Source: PMG-095 sp049324695 (lineage in GTDB: Bacteria > Myxococcota_A > Polyangia > Polyangiales > Polyangiaceae). Taken from it: a DNA stretch of 64,000 nucleotides. The stretch is from positions 124,001 through 188,000 of the forward strand of contig JBMOMJ010000066.1 in the NCBI GenBank assembly GCA_049324695.1, read 5' to 3'. Below are positions 25,835 through 34,608 of the stretch, piece after piece. The translations under genes were made by a program, and so were the position numbers. The notes beneath the pieces are model-generated. The model worked only from the letters and a program-made list of their open reading frames with translations. It had not been told where the DNA came from and ran no database searches. Within the stretch, counting starts at the first letter, position 1, and the number at the start of each line of letters is the position of its first letter.

Positions 25835-27217
25835 TCAGCACCGGTCCCGAGCGTCCCAATCATCCCGTCCCCCCGAGCCGCCTCCCCGTCGCGTTCGCTG
25901 GTTCAGCGGCGAGGCGCTGACATCGTAGTGGGTACGAGCCGCCCCAATGCACGCCGCAGCAACGTCGTTTACATTGTCGTTGCCATCGAAGCCAAGCTGT
26001 TCAAGCGCTCGCGTCGCCTCCCTCCGGCTAAACCCGATCCCGCACAACGCGGAGAGCACCCGCGCGCGATCGTCGATCTGCCCGTTGATCTCGACCTGCT
26101 CCAAGTCAGCCATCTGCTTCCCACTCAACGCCTGCTTCAGGCTCGATCCCTCTATCCCGCTGAAAGGCTGCTTCACGCTCAACGCCTGCTTCCCACTCAA
26201 CGCCGGCGTTACGCTCGATTCCTGCTTCCCACCCGATTCCCGCTTCATACCAGCCACTCGCCGAAGTCGCCGTGCTTGCGTCCGTCGGCTTTCTTGCTTC
26301 TTCCTCTCGACATGTTCTGCGCCGAACGCCAACTGCGCGGTGTAGGAATTGTGCGGCGAGCACAGTAGGCAGAGGTTTTCGACGGTAGGCGCACCACCAC
26401 GCGCAAACGGTACCTTGTGTTCGATCGTGATGAAACGCCGCTCGCTACAAAGCCGGCCTTCCGAATCAGTGAAACTGCATTGCGCACCATCGCGCTGCCA
26501 CACCGTGCGCGCCACCTCCACCGGAACATGCCGCGACCCCTCTTTGAGAGCTCGGCGCTTCCGCGGCACACCCGCTCCCAACCGACGCTTCTCTTCCCGC
26601 TGAATCAGCTCCTCCACTGCCCGCTCCAAGACAGCTGCCAACTCGCCTCCCGGAATCGAATGACTGAGCAATTTCCGTGCGCGCTCGATCTTCGCGTAAA
26701 GCTCGCTAGAGGCAGTAAACTGCACCAGCACTGTCGACGCCGAGAGTGGCTTCAGCCGCTCGGCGCCTGTCGCGCTCGCGGGTGTGATCGTCGGCGTGAC
26801 GCTCTCTTCCACGTCTTGCCGCGGAAAGTGTGCCGCAATGAGGCGCTCGATTTCGCGCCGCGACTTCCCACGCGCCTCGCCGAGGAGGTCGTCCGCGTTG
26901 TCGCGAGTCACGTGCGGAGCCAAGAGAAAGAGGCCCGTCAGGTGAATGCGCCCACCCCGGAGCTCATCCAACGCTTGCGGCACGTCCCGAGCCAGCCTCG
27001 CTACGCGCACCCGCTTGCCAGCCTCGTCTTCGGAATAACGGAGACGCTCACGACAGTATGCGCTCAACGATGAACACGCCTGCCCCAAGTACAACTTGCG
27101 GCGATCGATTTCCATTAGATGCTCGATTACGTCCGCCGTGCCACCGCGTTCGCAACTTGCCAACACAGGCATGCGTGCCAATAACTCAGCATTCGAGAGA
27201 GAAGAATCGAATTGCAT
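25835..27217 (-). CDS. HNH endonuclease with DUF222-like N-terminal region
   Basis: 460 residues. Residues 1-200 are helical and DUF222-like (ELLARMPVLASCERGGTADV, LYLGQACSSLSAYCRERL). The HNH nuclease is at about 240-300, with CSFTDSEG, CSERRFITIEHKVPFARGG and ENLCLLCSPHNSYTAQ: two Cys pairs for the structural zinc and His residues of the active site. A low-complexity Ser/Lys/Gln tail (KQALS, KQPFS repeats) leads to a small helical domain RVLSALCGIGFSRREATRAL that looks like the RuvA C-terminal fold. Such genes are multicopy in many genomes; a decayed copy lies at 2943-3138. Confidence 0.85.
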   Translation of the reverse strand: MQFDSSLSNAELLARMPVLASCERGGTADVIEHLMEIDRRKLYLGQACSSLSAYCRERLRYSEDEAGKRVRVARLARDVPQALDELRGGRIHLTGLFLLAPHVTRDNADDLLGEARGKSRREIERLIAAHFPRQDVEESVTPTITPASATGAERLKPLSASTVLVQFTASSELYAKIERARKLLSHSIPGGELAAVLERAVEELIQREEKRRLGAGVPRKRRALKEGSRHVPVEVARTVWQRDGAQCSFTDSEGRLCSERRFITIEHKVPFARGGAPTVENLCLLCSPHNSYTAQLAFGAEHVERKKQESRRTQARRLRRVAGMKRESGGKQESSVTPALSGKQALSVKQPFSGIEGSSLKQALSGKQMADLEQVEINGQIDDRARVLSALCGIGFSRREATRALEQLGFDGNDNVNDVAAACIGAARTHYDVSASPLNQRTRRGGGSGGRDDWDARDRC

Positions 27218-27411
27218 GCGCTACTGAATAGCACGCACATTTTCGATCTCGCGCGCGCCCCGTAGCGCGCGTTTCGCCCAGTAAGGTGACTTCGAACGCC
27301 TATCGATCGTCACTCGCGACTCATTGCGGCTGCTAGCACTCGAAACACCAAAGATTCGCGAGACTCGTCATCTGAGACGCGGCGTCACCCGAAATCGCGT
27401 CAAGAGAAATC
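27218..27411. other. Intergenic region, nothing recognised
   Basis: About 190 bases upstream of the HNH gene. It is less GC-rich than its surroundings and likely carries the promoter for the leftward HNH gene. No repeat, RNA or conserved reading was seen. Confidence 0.3.
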
Positions 27412-27804
27412 ATGGTCCAAACCGCGCACGGCCAACACCTCACACGGCGCGCGACTGACGCTCCGCCGCATGGCGCGCTCGGATGCACGCGGCGTCTCAA
27501 GTTGGATGTTCATTGGGTATTGGAAGGCGGTTTCGCGGAAAGGAACGCGTCGGCAGCCCGTCGATGGACGGCTGCAGCACTGAGCGCTGGGTTCGCGTGG
27601 ATGTACTCGGTCGTCTCGGTGAGCTCGGTGGCTGCTGTAATGTTGTTCGTTCTTGCGCGAAAGGAACGCGCGTCGCTGCGGCGCGAGGAGCCGGCGCTGC
27701 GCGAGGAACCGGCGCTGCGCGAGGCAGCGGCCGAGGCGGACGGAACCGACGAGCGCGCGGACGAACCGACGAGCGTGGATGGCGCTGAAGAGACGCGACG
27801 TTGA
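27412..27804 (+). CDS. Possible small single-pass membrane protein (hypothetical)
   Basis: 130 codons with a GC-rich third position. One hydrophobic helix is predicted near residues 63-82 (SVVSVSSVAAVMLFVLA), followed by a highly acidic tail containing two and a half copies of a six-residue unit (REEPAL), encoded by an 18-bp direct repeat at about 27684-27722. No family was recognised. Frames on the opposite strand are also open here, so this may be chance in GC-rich DNA. Confidence 0.35.
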   Translation: MVQTAHGQHLTRRATDAPPHGALGCTRRLKLDVHWVLEGGFAERNASAARRWTAAALSAGFAWMYSVVSVSSVAAVMLFVLARKERASLRREEPALREEPALREAAAEADGTDERADEPTSVDGAEETRR

Positions 27805-28112
27805 TGCGCAGATAGACTTGAGATGTGAGGGCGAGGTGGCGAGTAGCGTCCGGTAGTGAAGTTTGGTGGGCGAGTTGGTGAGTGAAGTTGGACGAGTGAA
27901 GTCGTGCAAGTCGGCGGTTGCATTGCCTTTCACGACAGCGCGCCCCGTGCGCGGCTGCTGATCCGTACGGCGTGCGCGGGGTTGCCTGGGGACTAGCGGC
28001 GGGAGCGGTCGCGCCTTTTTCGGCGTGGGGGCCAAAAAATCAGGGTTTTCAGCGGGGTTTGGTGGGGCGCTGCTTGACGGGGTCAAAAGTGAACGTAGCA
28101 TTCGCGTTTGAG
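27805..28112. other. Intergenic region upstream of the TetR gene
   Basis: About 308 bases with a marked G+T bias on this strand in its last third (ttttcggcgtgggggcc onward). It probably holds the promoter of the TetR/DUF6178 pair. No palindrome that would serve as a TetR operator could be fixed by eye. The TetR frame is open back to 27918, but the extra sequence has no family similarity. Confidence 0.3.
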
Positions 28113-28934
28113 ATGGTGCAGCGGCAAAAGGATGAGGTGCGGGCGCGGTTGATTGCGGCGGGGCGAGGGGTGTTTGCCGAGGTCGGGTTCGAGACGGCGA
28201 CGGTGGCGGCGATTGCGGAGCGGGCGGGGGTGTCGACGGGGAATGTGTATCGGTACTTCGGAAGTAAGGAGGAGTTGTTGGAGGAGGTGTTGCCGGCGTC
28301 GTTCGTTAGGAAGTTTCGTGGGTTGGTGCGGGCGCGGGTGGATGCGTTGGCGGGGGTGCGGGATATTGGGTTGTTGGCGGCAGGTGCGGAGTATTTTGCA
28401 GCGGCGGATCGGTTGTTCGAGTTTTGTGTCGCGGAGCGGGAGCGGGTGGTGTTTTTGCTTTCGGGAGCGCGAGGGACGGAGTGGGAGGGGTTTGCGCAGA
28501 GTTTGTGTAGGGATTTAGAACGGTGGGCGTTGGTGTATGCGCGGCGTGCTTGGCCGAAGTTGCGACCGTCGGCGGCGTTGCGGTTTACGTTGCGAGAGGT
28601 GTATCGGAGTTACGTGGGGTCGCTGGCGCACGCGTTGAAGACGTACACGTCGCGCGCGGCGTTGGAGGACGCGGTGGCGCATCTGAGCGGCTATCACTTG
28701 GCCGGGATGAAGCAGTTGTTCGAGACGGCGATGTTGGCCGCGGAGGTGCGGCGTCGGCGACCGATGGGCGGGGTTGGAACGCGCGGGGTTGGAACGCGCG
28801 GGGTTGGAGCGCGCGGGGTTGGAGCGCGCGGGGTTGGAGCGCGCGGGGTTGGAGCGCGCGGGGTTGGAACGCGCGGAGTTGGAACGCGCGGAGTTGGAGC
28901 GCGCGGGGTTGGGCGGAAAGGAGGAGCGGCATGA
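28113..28934 (+). CDS. TetR/AcrR family regulator with a pentapeptide-repeat tail
   Basis: 273 residues from the ATG at 28113 (MVQRQKDEVRARL). The N-terminal helix-turn-helix is classical: GVFAEVGFETATVAAIAERAGVSTGNVYRYFGSKEELL (residues about 16-54). A helical ligand domain follows to about 218. The last 50 residues are nine GVG(T/A)R units encoded by a 15-bp tandem repeat; this tail is not part of the family. The stop overlaps the start of the next gene (ATGA), so the pair is translationally coupled. Third codon positions are dominated by G, unlike most of the window. Confidence 0.88.
   Translation: MVQRQKDEVRARLIAAGRGVFAEVGFETATVAAIAERAGVSTGNVYRYFGSKEELLEEVLPASFVRKFRGLVRARVDALAGVRDIGLLAAGAEYFAAADRLFEFCVAERERVVFLLSGARGTEWEGFAQSLCRDLERWALVYARRAWPKLRPSAALRFTLREVYRSYVGSLAHALKTYTSRAALEDAVAHLSGYHLAGMKQLFETAMLAAEVRRRRPMGGVGTRGVGTRGVGARGVGARGVGARGVGARGVGTRGVGTRGVGARGVGRKGGAA
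28772..28912 (+). repeat. 15-bp tandem repeat, nine copies plus a partial
   Basis: The unit ggttggagcgcgcgg, with variants at three positions (a/g in gaacg or gagcg; g/a in the first base), repeats from 28772 to 28906 and then decays. Because the period is a multiple of three and no unit contains a stop, the repeat is open in every forward frame: GVGAR, ERAGL and SARGW types. Copies can change in number without shifting the TetR reading frame. Confidence 0.95.
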
Positions 28935-30472
28935 AGGCGAAGGGGTTGGAAGGGGCCAAGGGAATGGAGCTGTCTCGGGGCGGATCGCGGCGCGAGGTGG
29001 TGAGGGGGTCGACGTCGAGGCAGTTGTTGGCGCGTTTGCTGGACACGCCGAATTTGGCGCGGCGGGTGGCTGAGCTGTCGCCAGCAGCGCTGACGCGGGT
29101 GATCGATGAGGTGGGGTTGGAGGATGCGGGGGAGATTGTGGCGTTGGCTTCTACGGAGCAGTTGGTGGGAGTGTTCGATGAGGATTTGTGGCGGAACGAT
29201 GCGCCAGGGGAAGAGGAGGAGTTCGACGCGAGGCGTTTTGGGACTTGGTTGAGTGTTTTGTTGGAGGCGGGGGAGGGTTTTGCGGCGGAGCGAGTGAGTG
29301 AGCTGTCGTTGGATTTCGTGACGTTGGCGTTCAACAAGTTGATGTTGGTGTTGAACGTGGATGTGATGGTGGAGGAGTTCGATGGTGGGGGCGAGGAGGT
29401 GGATCAGGTCGAGAAGGCGTTGTCGAATTGTGTGTATGAGGAGGTGGACGAGTTTCAGTTGGTGGCGCAGCAGGCGGACGGCTGGGATGCGATGTTGACG
29501 TTGGTGTTGGCTCTGGATCGAGATCACCGAGGGTTTTTGCGTCGGGTATTGGAACGTTGCTGCGACATGAGTCACGCGTTCATCGAGGAGAACGGTGGGC
29601 TGTATTCGGTGTTGAATGATGAGGAGATGTTGGAGAACGATGCGCGCGCGGAGCGGGAGGATCGGCGGGCCGCCGCGGGGTATGTGGCGGCGACGCAGGC
29701 GAAGAGTTTTCTCGCGTTGGCTGCGGCGGAGTCGGGTGGCGCTGAACGGGATGGGGGGATGGAATCGGGTGGCGCTGAACGGGATGGGGTTCGCGACGCG
29801 GTGACGCGGGCTTACTTTCGTGAGCTTGGGGACGAGTCGAGGAATGTGGATAAGGCGCAGGTTCATGCGGCGCGAAGGGTGAGTCGCATCGAGCAGTTGT
29901 TGACGCAGGCTGAAGGCGGCGAGCGCGCTGCGCAGCGGTTGGCTGCGGTCTCGGCGAGGGCGGTTGAAGGTGAGCTGATGTTGGTGCGGGCGTTGCGCGC
30001 GCTAGAGGCTGACGCGTCGGAGGTTGTGGCTGCGCGGCGGGAGGAGCTTGCGTATTTGGCGAACGTGTTGGTGGCCGGCGCTTCGTTGGCTGGTCGGCGT
30101 TTTCGTCCGGTCGAGGCGCTGGAGGCGGCGCTTGCTGTGACGAACTTGGGTTTGGAGCTGGCTCTGGAAGTGAGCGATCGAAGGAGCGCTGAGGTGAACG
30201 GTGACGCGACGACGGTGTTGCAGAAGTGCAGCGCGGATTTGCTGTTCCGGCTTGGGTTTGGTTGTTTGCAGCGCGAGGTGGTGTTGCCCGCGCGGCGTGC
30301 CAAGTTGGAATCTGCGTTGGTGGATGATGTGCCGCAATTAGCCGACGGGAGCGGGCGCGGACTTGGTTTCATCGCTACGCGCGCCGAGCTGGCGCGAGCC
30401 AAGGCGCAGGCGGCTGGAAAGCGCGCAACGGCGAAGCGCGGCGGCGATCAGCGAAGCGGAGAGCGCGGGTGA
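28931..30472 (+). CDS. DUF6178-like protein, function unknown
   Basis: 513 residues from the ATG at 28931. The N-terminal region has the pattern of DUF6178 proteins as I remember it: LLDTPNLARRVAELSP, ALTRVIDEVGLEDAGEIVALAS, LVGVFDEDLW, then FVTLAFNKLMLVLNVDVMVEEF. A second helical half from about 330 includes RRVSRIEQLLTQAEGGERA. The middle carries a direct repeat ESGGAERDG at 29731-29793. The last 25 residues are Lys/Arg-rich. The protein seems soluble and helical. Coupled to the TetR gene by a 4-base overlap. The family assignment is moderate. Confidence 0.75.
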   Translation: MKAKGLEGAKGMELSRGGSRREVVRGSTSRQLLARLLDTPNLARRVAELSPAALTRVIDEVGLEDAGEIVALASTEQLVGVFDEDLWRNDAPGEEEEFDARRFGTWLSVLLEAGEGFAAERVSELSLDFVTLAFNKLMLVLNVDVMVEEFDGGGEEVDQVEKALSNCVYEEVDEFQLVAQQADGWDAMLTLVLALDRDHRGFLRRVLERCCDMSHAFIEENGGLYSVLNDEEMLENDARAEREDRRAAAGYVAATQAKSFLALAAAESGGAERDGGMESGGAERDGVRDAVTRAYFRELGDESRNVDKAQVHAARRVSRIEQLLTQAEGGERAAQRLAAVSARAVEGELMLVRALRALEADASEVVAARREELAYLANVLVAGASLAGRRFRPVEALEAALAVTNLGLELALEVSDRRSAEVNGDATTVLQKCSADLLFRLGFGCLQREVVLPARRAKLESALVDDVPQLADGSGRGLGFIATRAELARAKAQAAGKRATAKRGGDQRSGERG

Positions 30473-30500
30473 ACGGACCGCGGAGAGCGCGGGTGAACGG
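30457..30500 (+). repeat. Two 20-bp direct repeats between converging genes
   Basis: cggagagcgcgggtgaacgg occurs at 30457-30476 and again at 30481-30500. The stop codon of the DUF6178-like gene lies inside the first copy and the opposing gene ends one base after the second. A third, degenerate copy (agcgcgcgggtgaaggg) continues to about 30524 inside the opposing gene. The duplication has probably reshaped the 3-prime end of one or both genes. Confidence 0.85.
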
Positions 30501-33500
30501 TCAGCGAAGCGCGCGGGTGAAGGGTTCGAGCCAGTGAAAGAGGGTGTTGGCGAGATCTGGGTATTGTGCCGCTGCGACGCCGAGGAGGGGGACGATGCCC
30601 CAGGCGAGGACGCGGAGGGCGAAGGTGCCATTTAAGGTGAGGTGGCCGGGTGTGGTGCCGGCAATGCGGCTCAAGAGGGCGTTGCGATCGAGTTCGATGT
30701 AGACGAAGAGGCCGGCGAGGACGACTGAGCCGACGACGATCCAAATCCAGGTGAGGAGCAAGCGCTGGGGCTGAAAGGGGTAGCTGACGATGGCTAGGAG
30801 GAGCAGGAGCGCCGTGCTGGTGAGCGCGTAGAGGAAGTATTGGAACTGGCGCACGTGGCGGTTGATGAGGAGAGCTACGACGGTGGCCACGAAGGCTTCT
30901 GCTTCGCGGAGCCAGGCGCGTTCGAGTTTGGTGTAGCGATAGGACTCGGCAGAGAGGGCGTCGTCGGTGGAGTCGATCGGGCGATCGATTTCGCTGTCGG
31001 GTGGCGCGGGCGGATCGGAATCGTCGTCGTCGTGGTTGACCGCAGCGGCGCGAAAGGCGGGGAGGCTGCGCGTGATGCGGCCTTCCCAAGCTTCACACAG
31101 AAGGCGCATGACTTCGCTGGCGGCGGTGATGATTTCGCGGCCGAGATTCGCCTCGTGGTTGGCGGCTTCGCGAAGATCGGTGTGGGTCGCGGCGGTGAGC
31201 GCTATCGAGCGCATGGAGTGCACGGTGAGCGCGTGGGCCTCGAGCTTCTTGCGGCGATCGCTGGCGAAGCCGCTGGCGTCGAGGCGTTTGCCGGAGCGTA
31301 CGAGCTCATCGAAGCGCACGGCGCAGCCGCCGAGGCGCAAGAGATCGTGGGGCACGCGTGACACTTGTTGGCTGGTGGTGTCGCGGACGAAGCGCGCCAC
31401 GTGATCGAAGGAGCGCCCCAGCGGATGCTGCAAGATACGTTTGAGCATGAGTTCGAGCGCGAACCAATGCTGGAGGAGTTGTAGCAGGGTGTTGCCGACG
31501 AGAACGGTGCACAAGCCGAGGCCTGCGACGAGTAGTGATGTCGAAAGCGGGCGCTCCAATGTCGATGGGGGCTTGAGCGTGAAGAGCACTACCGGAATGA
31601 AGATGATGACGACCAACGCGAAGAAGTAGTTGGGGCCGGTGATGGGGCGGAGGATGGCGTTGATGGTGCGTCGTTCCACGCGCGTGAAGGATTCGTCGGC
31701 GCGCTGCCCTTCGCCGTGGTGTGGATACAAAATGACGCGGATGGGCGTGGTGGCTACGTCAGCGACGCCGTCGTCCGGCGAGATGCGCGAGATGCCGTGG
31801 GCGAGACGGATGCGCGCCATGCGCCCGACGCACCACACGTAGATGGTCGCCACGCACAGCAGTGTGGGAGCGGCGGGCGAGATCGTATTTAGGAGCGGTA
31901 AGCTGCGCAGCGCGAGCAAAATGGTGCTCTGTACGGGGTGGCCCTCTTCGAAGAAGGTGACGGCGCGCCCGGTAAACTCGACGACCTCGCCGGCGCTGAA
32001 CGCAAGCGCGACGACCAGCGCCAAGTTGGCCAGCAAGCGCAGCTGGGCAAACGAGGTTAAGGCAGCAGGAATGCGACCTTCGGGGCCCGCGAAGCCGAGC
32101 GGCGCTGACCAGCGATCCCAACCCCAGGGGCGCGGTGGTTTTTCGCCTTCCAACGCCGAGTCTTGGCTTTGTTCGTCGGAGAGCGGCGACGCGCGCACAC
32201 TCATGGGCGGCGGCTTCGATTCACGTGCTCGTCGCATACGCAGGCTGAGCCACGTCAGCGGTGAGAAGCCGTTCACGCAACGACCGAGCGCGAGGTAGTC
32301 ACTGCCGAAGATCCACGCTTTGAGCGCGGCGCGATACACTGCCGCGAGCGCCAGAAAGCCGAGCAGCGCGAGCACAGCGCGGTCGCCGAAGCCACGCCGC
32401 AGCGTGAGTGGCAACGCGTACAGCAAGGTCATGTAGCCGATGCCGAAGGCCAACACGAACGTGCGGATGGCTGCGTACAGCGACCATTTGGTGCGCACGA
32501 TGGCGAGATCTGCTTGGCGATCTTCGCGGCGACCCATGCGCCCGGGGATAGGTAGCGACGAGAAGGTGTCGAGCGTGCGCTTTTGCACGATTTGGTCGAT
32601 CACGAACACCAACAGCAACAGCGCGTACAGGAATTGCCAGAGCCGGGGCAGATGCGGGCTCTCGGCCAAACGTAGCTCCGCGCGGGCGAGCTTCTGCCAA
32701 TCCTTCGGTTCGCTCGAGTTCGCTTGCGCTGCTCGTGGCTTGTTGGGAAAGATGGTCGCGTTGGGATCGTTGGTGACGCTCAACGTGATCGGAACGAGCC
32801 CGCTGGGCCCAATCGCCGAGATCCACATGGAGAGCGGCTGCACTTCCGTGAAGCGGTAGTCACGCAGCTCGTTGATGCGCGCGCCCCGCGCAACCAGCGC
32901 AGCGTTGAAGATGCCTTCACTCGCCGAATTCTCGAAGCCGATGTGCGAGTGGCTCGGCTCCGCACCGAATTGCGCAAAATCGGTCGAGCCGAGGAACGGA
33001 TACGGCGTGATCACGAGCGAGCCGCCGAGGTCGCGGCGAAAAGCTGGATGCAGCATCAACGTATCGGCGGCAAAGAATGCCAGCCGCACGTCGGGTGCGA
33101 CGTCACGGATTTTGCGAGCCAGGAAGATTGCGTCGCCGACATCGGTTGCTTGGATGGCGACGTGCCGCACTCCTTCGCGCGAGATGGCTGCCAGCACGTT
33201 GGAGAGCGCGATGTCTTGCGCGAAGGTCGTTTTGGGCGAGGGCTCTGCGCCGAGGCTGAGCGGCGAGTTCTTTTCGCGTAGCGAAACCGCAAGCGCAGTG
33301 CGGCGCGCCACCAAGTCGCGGTCGCCGCCGTTTTGCCGCGAAAGATCCATGGCTTCGTACGCATCACGCAAGCGCGAGACGTGTACGGGAAATGAGATGT
33401 CGACCGCGGGTACCAGCGTACAATCGGTGCTGGTCGTGCTCTGGCGGGTCCCGAACTCGGTGCCCGACTCGTGAAGCAGCGCTACTCCTTCGAGTGGGCG

Positions 33501-34484
33501 AGGTGAACCGCTAGCGTGCGTCTGTCGCAAATCCCCGCGATGAAAGCCAAGGAAATAGTGCAGAAAACGCAAGTAGCTGCAGCGCGCCGCGGCTTCGGGC
33601 GCTGTGGTGGCCGCAAATTGCACCTTCGGTCCGATGCCAGGGCTTTCGAGCACTGATTTCAATGCCGCCCCAGTCGCGGAGCCCGTAACGATGCGCACCT
33701 GCTCGACTCCGATGAACTGCGAGACACCGAGCCGCAGCGAATGCGCGCTGCCAGAAAAGGTGGGCCCTACGATCGAGAACGGTGTCGCGGCTGCGCCGAG
33801 CTCAGGGTCGAACGCCTTTGCGATTTCCGCGGCGCGCAGCAGGGCTTTTGCGTGCACACCGCTGGTCGGCGTTTCACCCACCAGGAGCAGAGCGAAGAGC
33901 TTCGGATCTTTTGCGTCGCTGCCACGAAACAGGACGAGGCCCGGCAGCGTATAGCGGCACGCCTCCGACTCCTTGTTTTTGCCTTCTGGCGCCGAGCGGT
34001 CGTCCCAGGGCAAAAAGGCTCGATCGCGGAAGTAGCGTTGCTTAGCGGCGAGAACCGGCGACTCGATCGCGAGCCGCAGCGCAGCCAACGACGTGTCGAA
34101 CTGGTAGCCCATGCCGGAATCGATTGGATCGGCGATGGTGGCGACGAGCGTCGTGATGGGTCCGGGAAACACCCGACGTACGTTCGTGAGCGTGTTTGCG
34201 AGGCGCGCCTGCCAATCTGGTGAAGCGGCGGCAACATCGCTTGCGGCGATTGCAGCCAGCGGCTCGAGAAAGCGCTCGAGGCAGTAGTCCGCGGGCGCCG
34301 CCAGCTGGCTTGGCACGCTTGTCGTCGGCGTACTCGCGGGCGCTTCCTCACGCAGCGGTTCGCTGTGAGCGCTGCCGCCGAGCATCAACGCGAGGGCGGG
34401 CGCCAAGACAACAACGGTTATGAGTGCAAGGATGCCGCGTGTACGGCTGGCGTTCGAACCTCGCGTGGTTTCCATTTCCCTCAA
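30501..34484 (-). CDS. Giant membrane protein with periplasmic-binding-like N-terminal domain
   Basis: 1,327 residues. A signal anchor (ILALITVVVLAPALALMLGG) is followed by about 570 extracytoplasmic residues that read like a type-I periplasmic-binding fold: LFALLLVGETPTSGVHAKALLRAAEIA, PFSIVGPTFSGSAHSLRL, then VRHVAIQATDVGDAIFLARK and LVITPYPFLGSTDFAQFG. The C-terminal 700 residues hold about nine or ten hydrophobic helices (for example LWQFLYALLLLVFVIDQI, FFALVVIIFIPVVLFTL, LLLTWIWIVVGSVVLAGLFVYI) separated by cytoplasmic loops with an acidic DDDDSD stretch. No kinase, cyclase or transporter motif was found. A second ATG at 34475 is equally good. Confidence 0.8.
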   Translation of the reverse strand: MREMETTRGSNASRTRGILALITVVVLAPALALMLGGSAHSEPLREEAPASTPTTSVPSQLAAPADYCLERFLEPLAAIAASDVAAASPDWQARLANTLTNVRRVFPGPITTLVATIADPIDSGMGYQFDTSLAALRLAIESPVLAAKQRYFRDRAFLPWDDRSAPEGKNKESEACRYTLPGLVLFRGSDAKDPKLFALLLVGETPTSGVHAKALLRAAEIAKAFDPELGAAATPFSIVGPTFSGSAHSLRLGVSQFIGVEQVRIVTGSATGAALKSVLESPGIGPKVQFAATTAPEAAARCSYLRFLHYFLGFHRGDLRQTHASGSPRPLEGVALLHESGTEFGTRQSTTSTDCTLVPAVDISFPVHVSRLRDAYEAMDLSRQNGGDRDLVARRTALAVSLREKNSPLSLGAEPSPKTTFAQDIALSNVLAAISREGVRHVAIQATDVGDAIFLARKIRDVAPDVRLAFFAADTLMLHPAFRRDLGGSLVITPYPFLGSTDFAQFGAEPSHSHIGFENSASEGIFNAALVARGARINELRDYRFTEVQPLSMWISAIGPSGLVPITLSVTNDPNATIFPNKPRAAQANSSEPKDWQKLARAELRLAESPHLPRLWQFLYALLLLVFVIDQIVQKRTLDTFSSLPIPGRMGRREDRQADLAIVRTKWSLYAAIRTFVLAFGIGYMTLLYALPLTLRRGFGDRAVLALLGFLALAAVYRAALKAWIFGSDYLALGRCVNGFSPLTWLSLRMRRARESKPPPMSVRASPLSDEQSQDSALEGEKPPRPWGWDRWSAPLGFAGPEGRIPAALTSFAQLRLLANLALVVALAFSAGEVVEFTGRAVTFFEEGHPVQSTILLALRSLPLLNTISPAAPTLLCVATIYVWCVGRMARIRLAHGISRISPDDGVADVATTPIRVILYPHHGEGQRADESFTRVERRTINAILRPITGPNYFFALVVIIFIPVVLFTLKPPSTLERPLSTSLLVAGLGLCTVLVGNTLLQLLQHWFALELMLKRILQHPLGRSFDHVARFVRDTTSQQVSRVPHDLLRLGGCAVRFDELVRSGKRLDASGFASDRRKKLEAHALTVHSMRSIALTAATHTDLREAANHEANLGREIITAASEVMRLLCEAWEGRITRSLPAFRAAAVNHDDDDSDPPAPPDSEIDRPIDSTDDALSAESYRYTKLERAWLREAEAFVATVVALLINRHVRQFQYFLYALTSTALLLLLAIVSYPFQPQRLLLTWIWIVVGSVVLAGLFVYIELDRNALLSRIAGTTPGHLTLNGTFALRVLAWGIVPLLGVAAAQYPDLANTLFHWLEPFTRALR

Positions 34485-34608
34485 TTGTCGGCCGCAGAGC
34501 CCGAGCAGTCGTTCAACCGTTATCTCGCTGAATGCGGCGCGCGGCGATAGTCATTCCTACTCAAGCTCGCTTCCGCGCCGCACACGTTGTGTAGTAAGGG
34601 GAAAAGCC

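Noticed and set aside
27400..28101. 233-residue leftward reading
   Set aside because: Pro/Arg/Ser-rich with no family features; typical antisense of GC-rich DNA.
28523..28930. Reading of the DUF6178 frame back through the TetR gene
   Set aside because: It is an out-of-frame shadow kept open by the 15-bp repeat; the ATG at 28931 has the TetR stop overlap.
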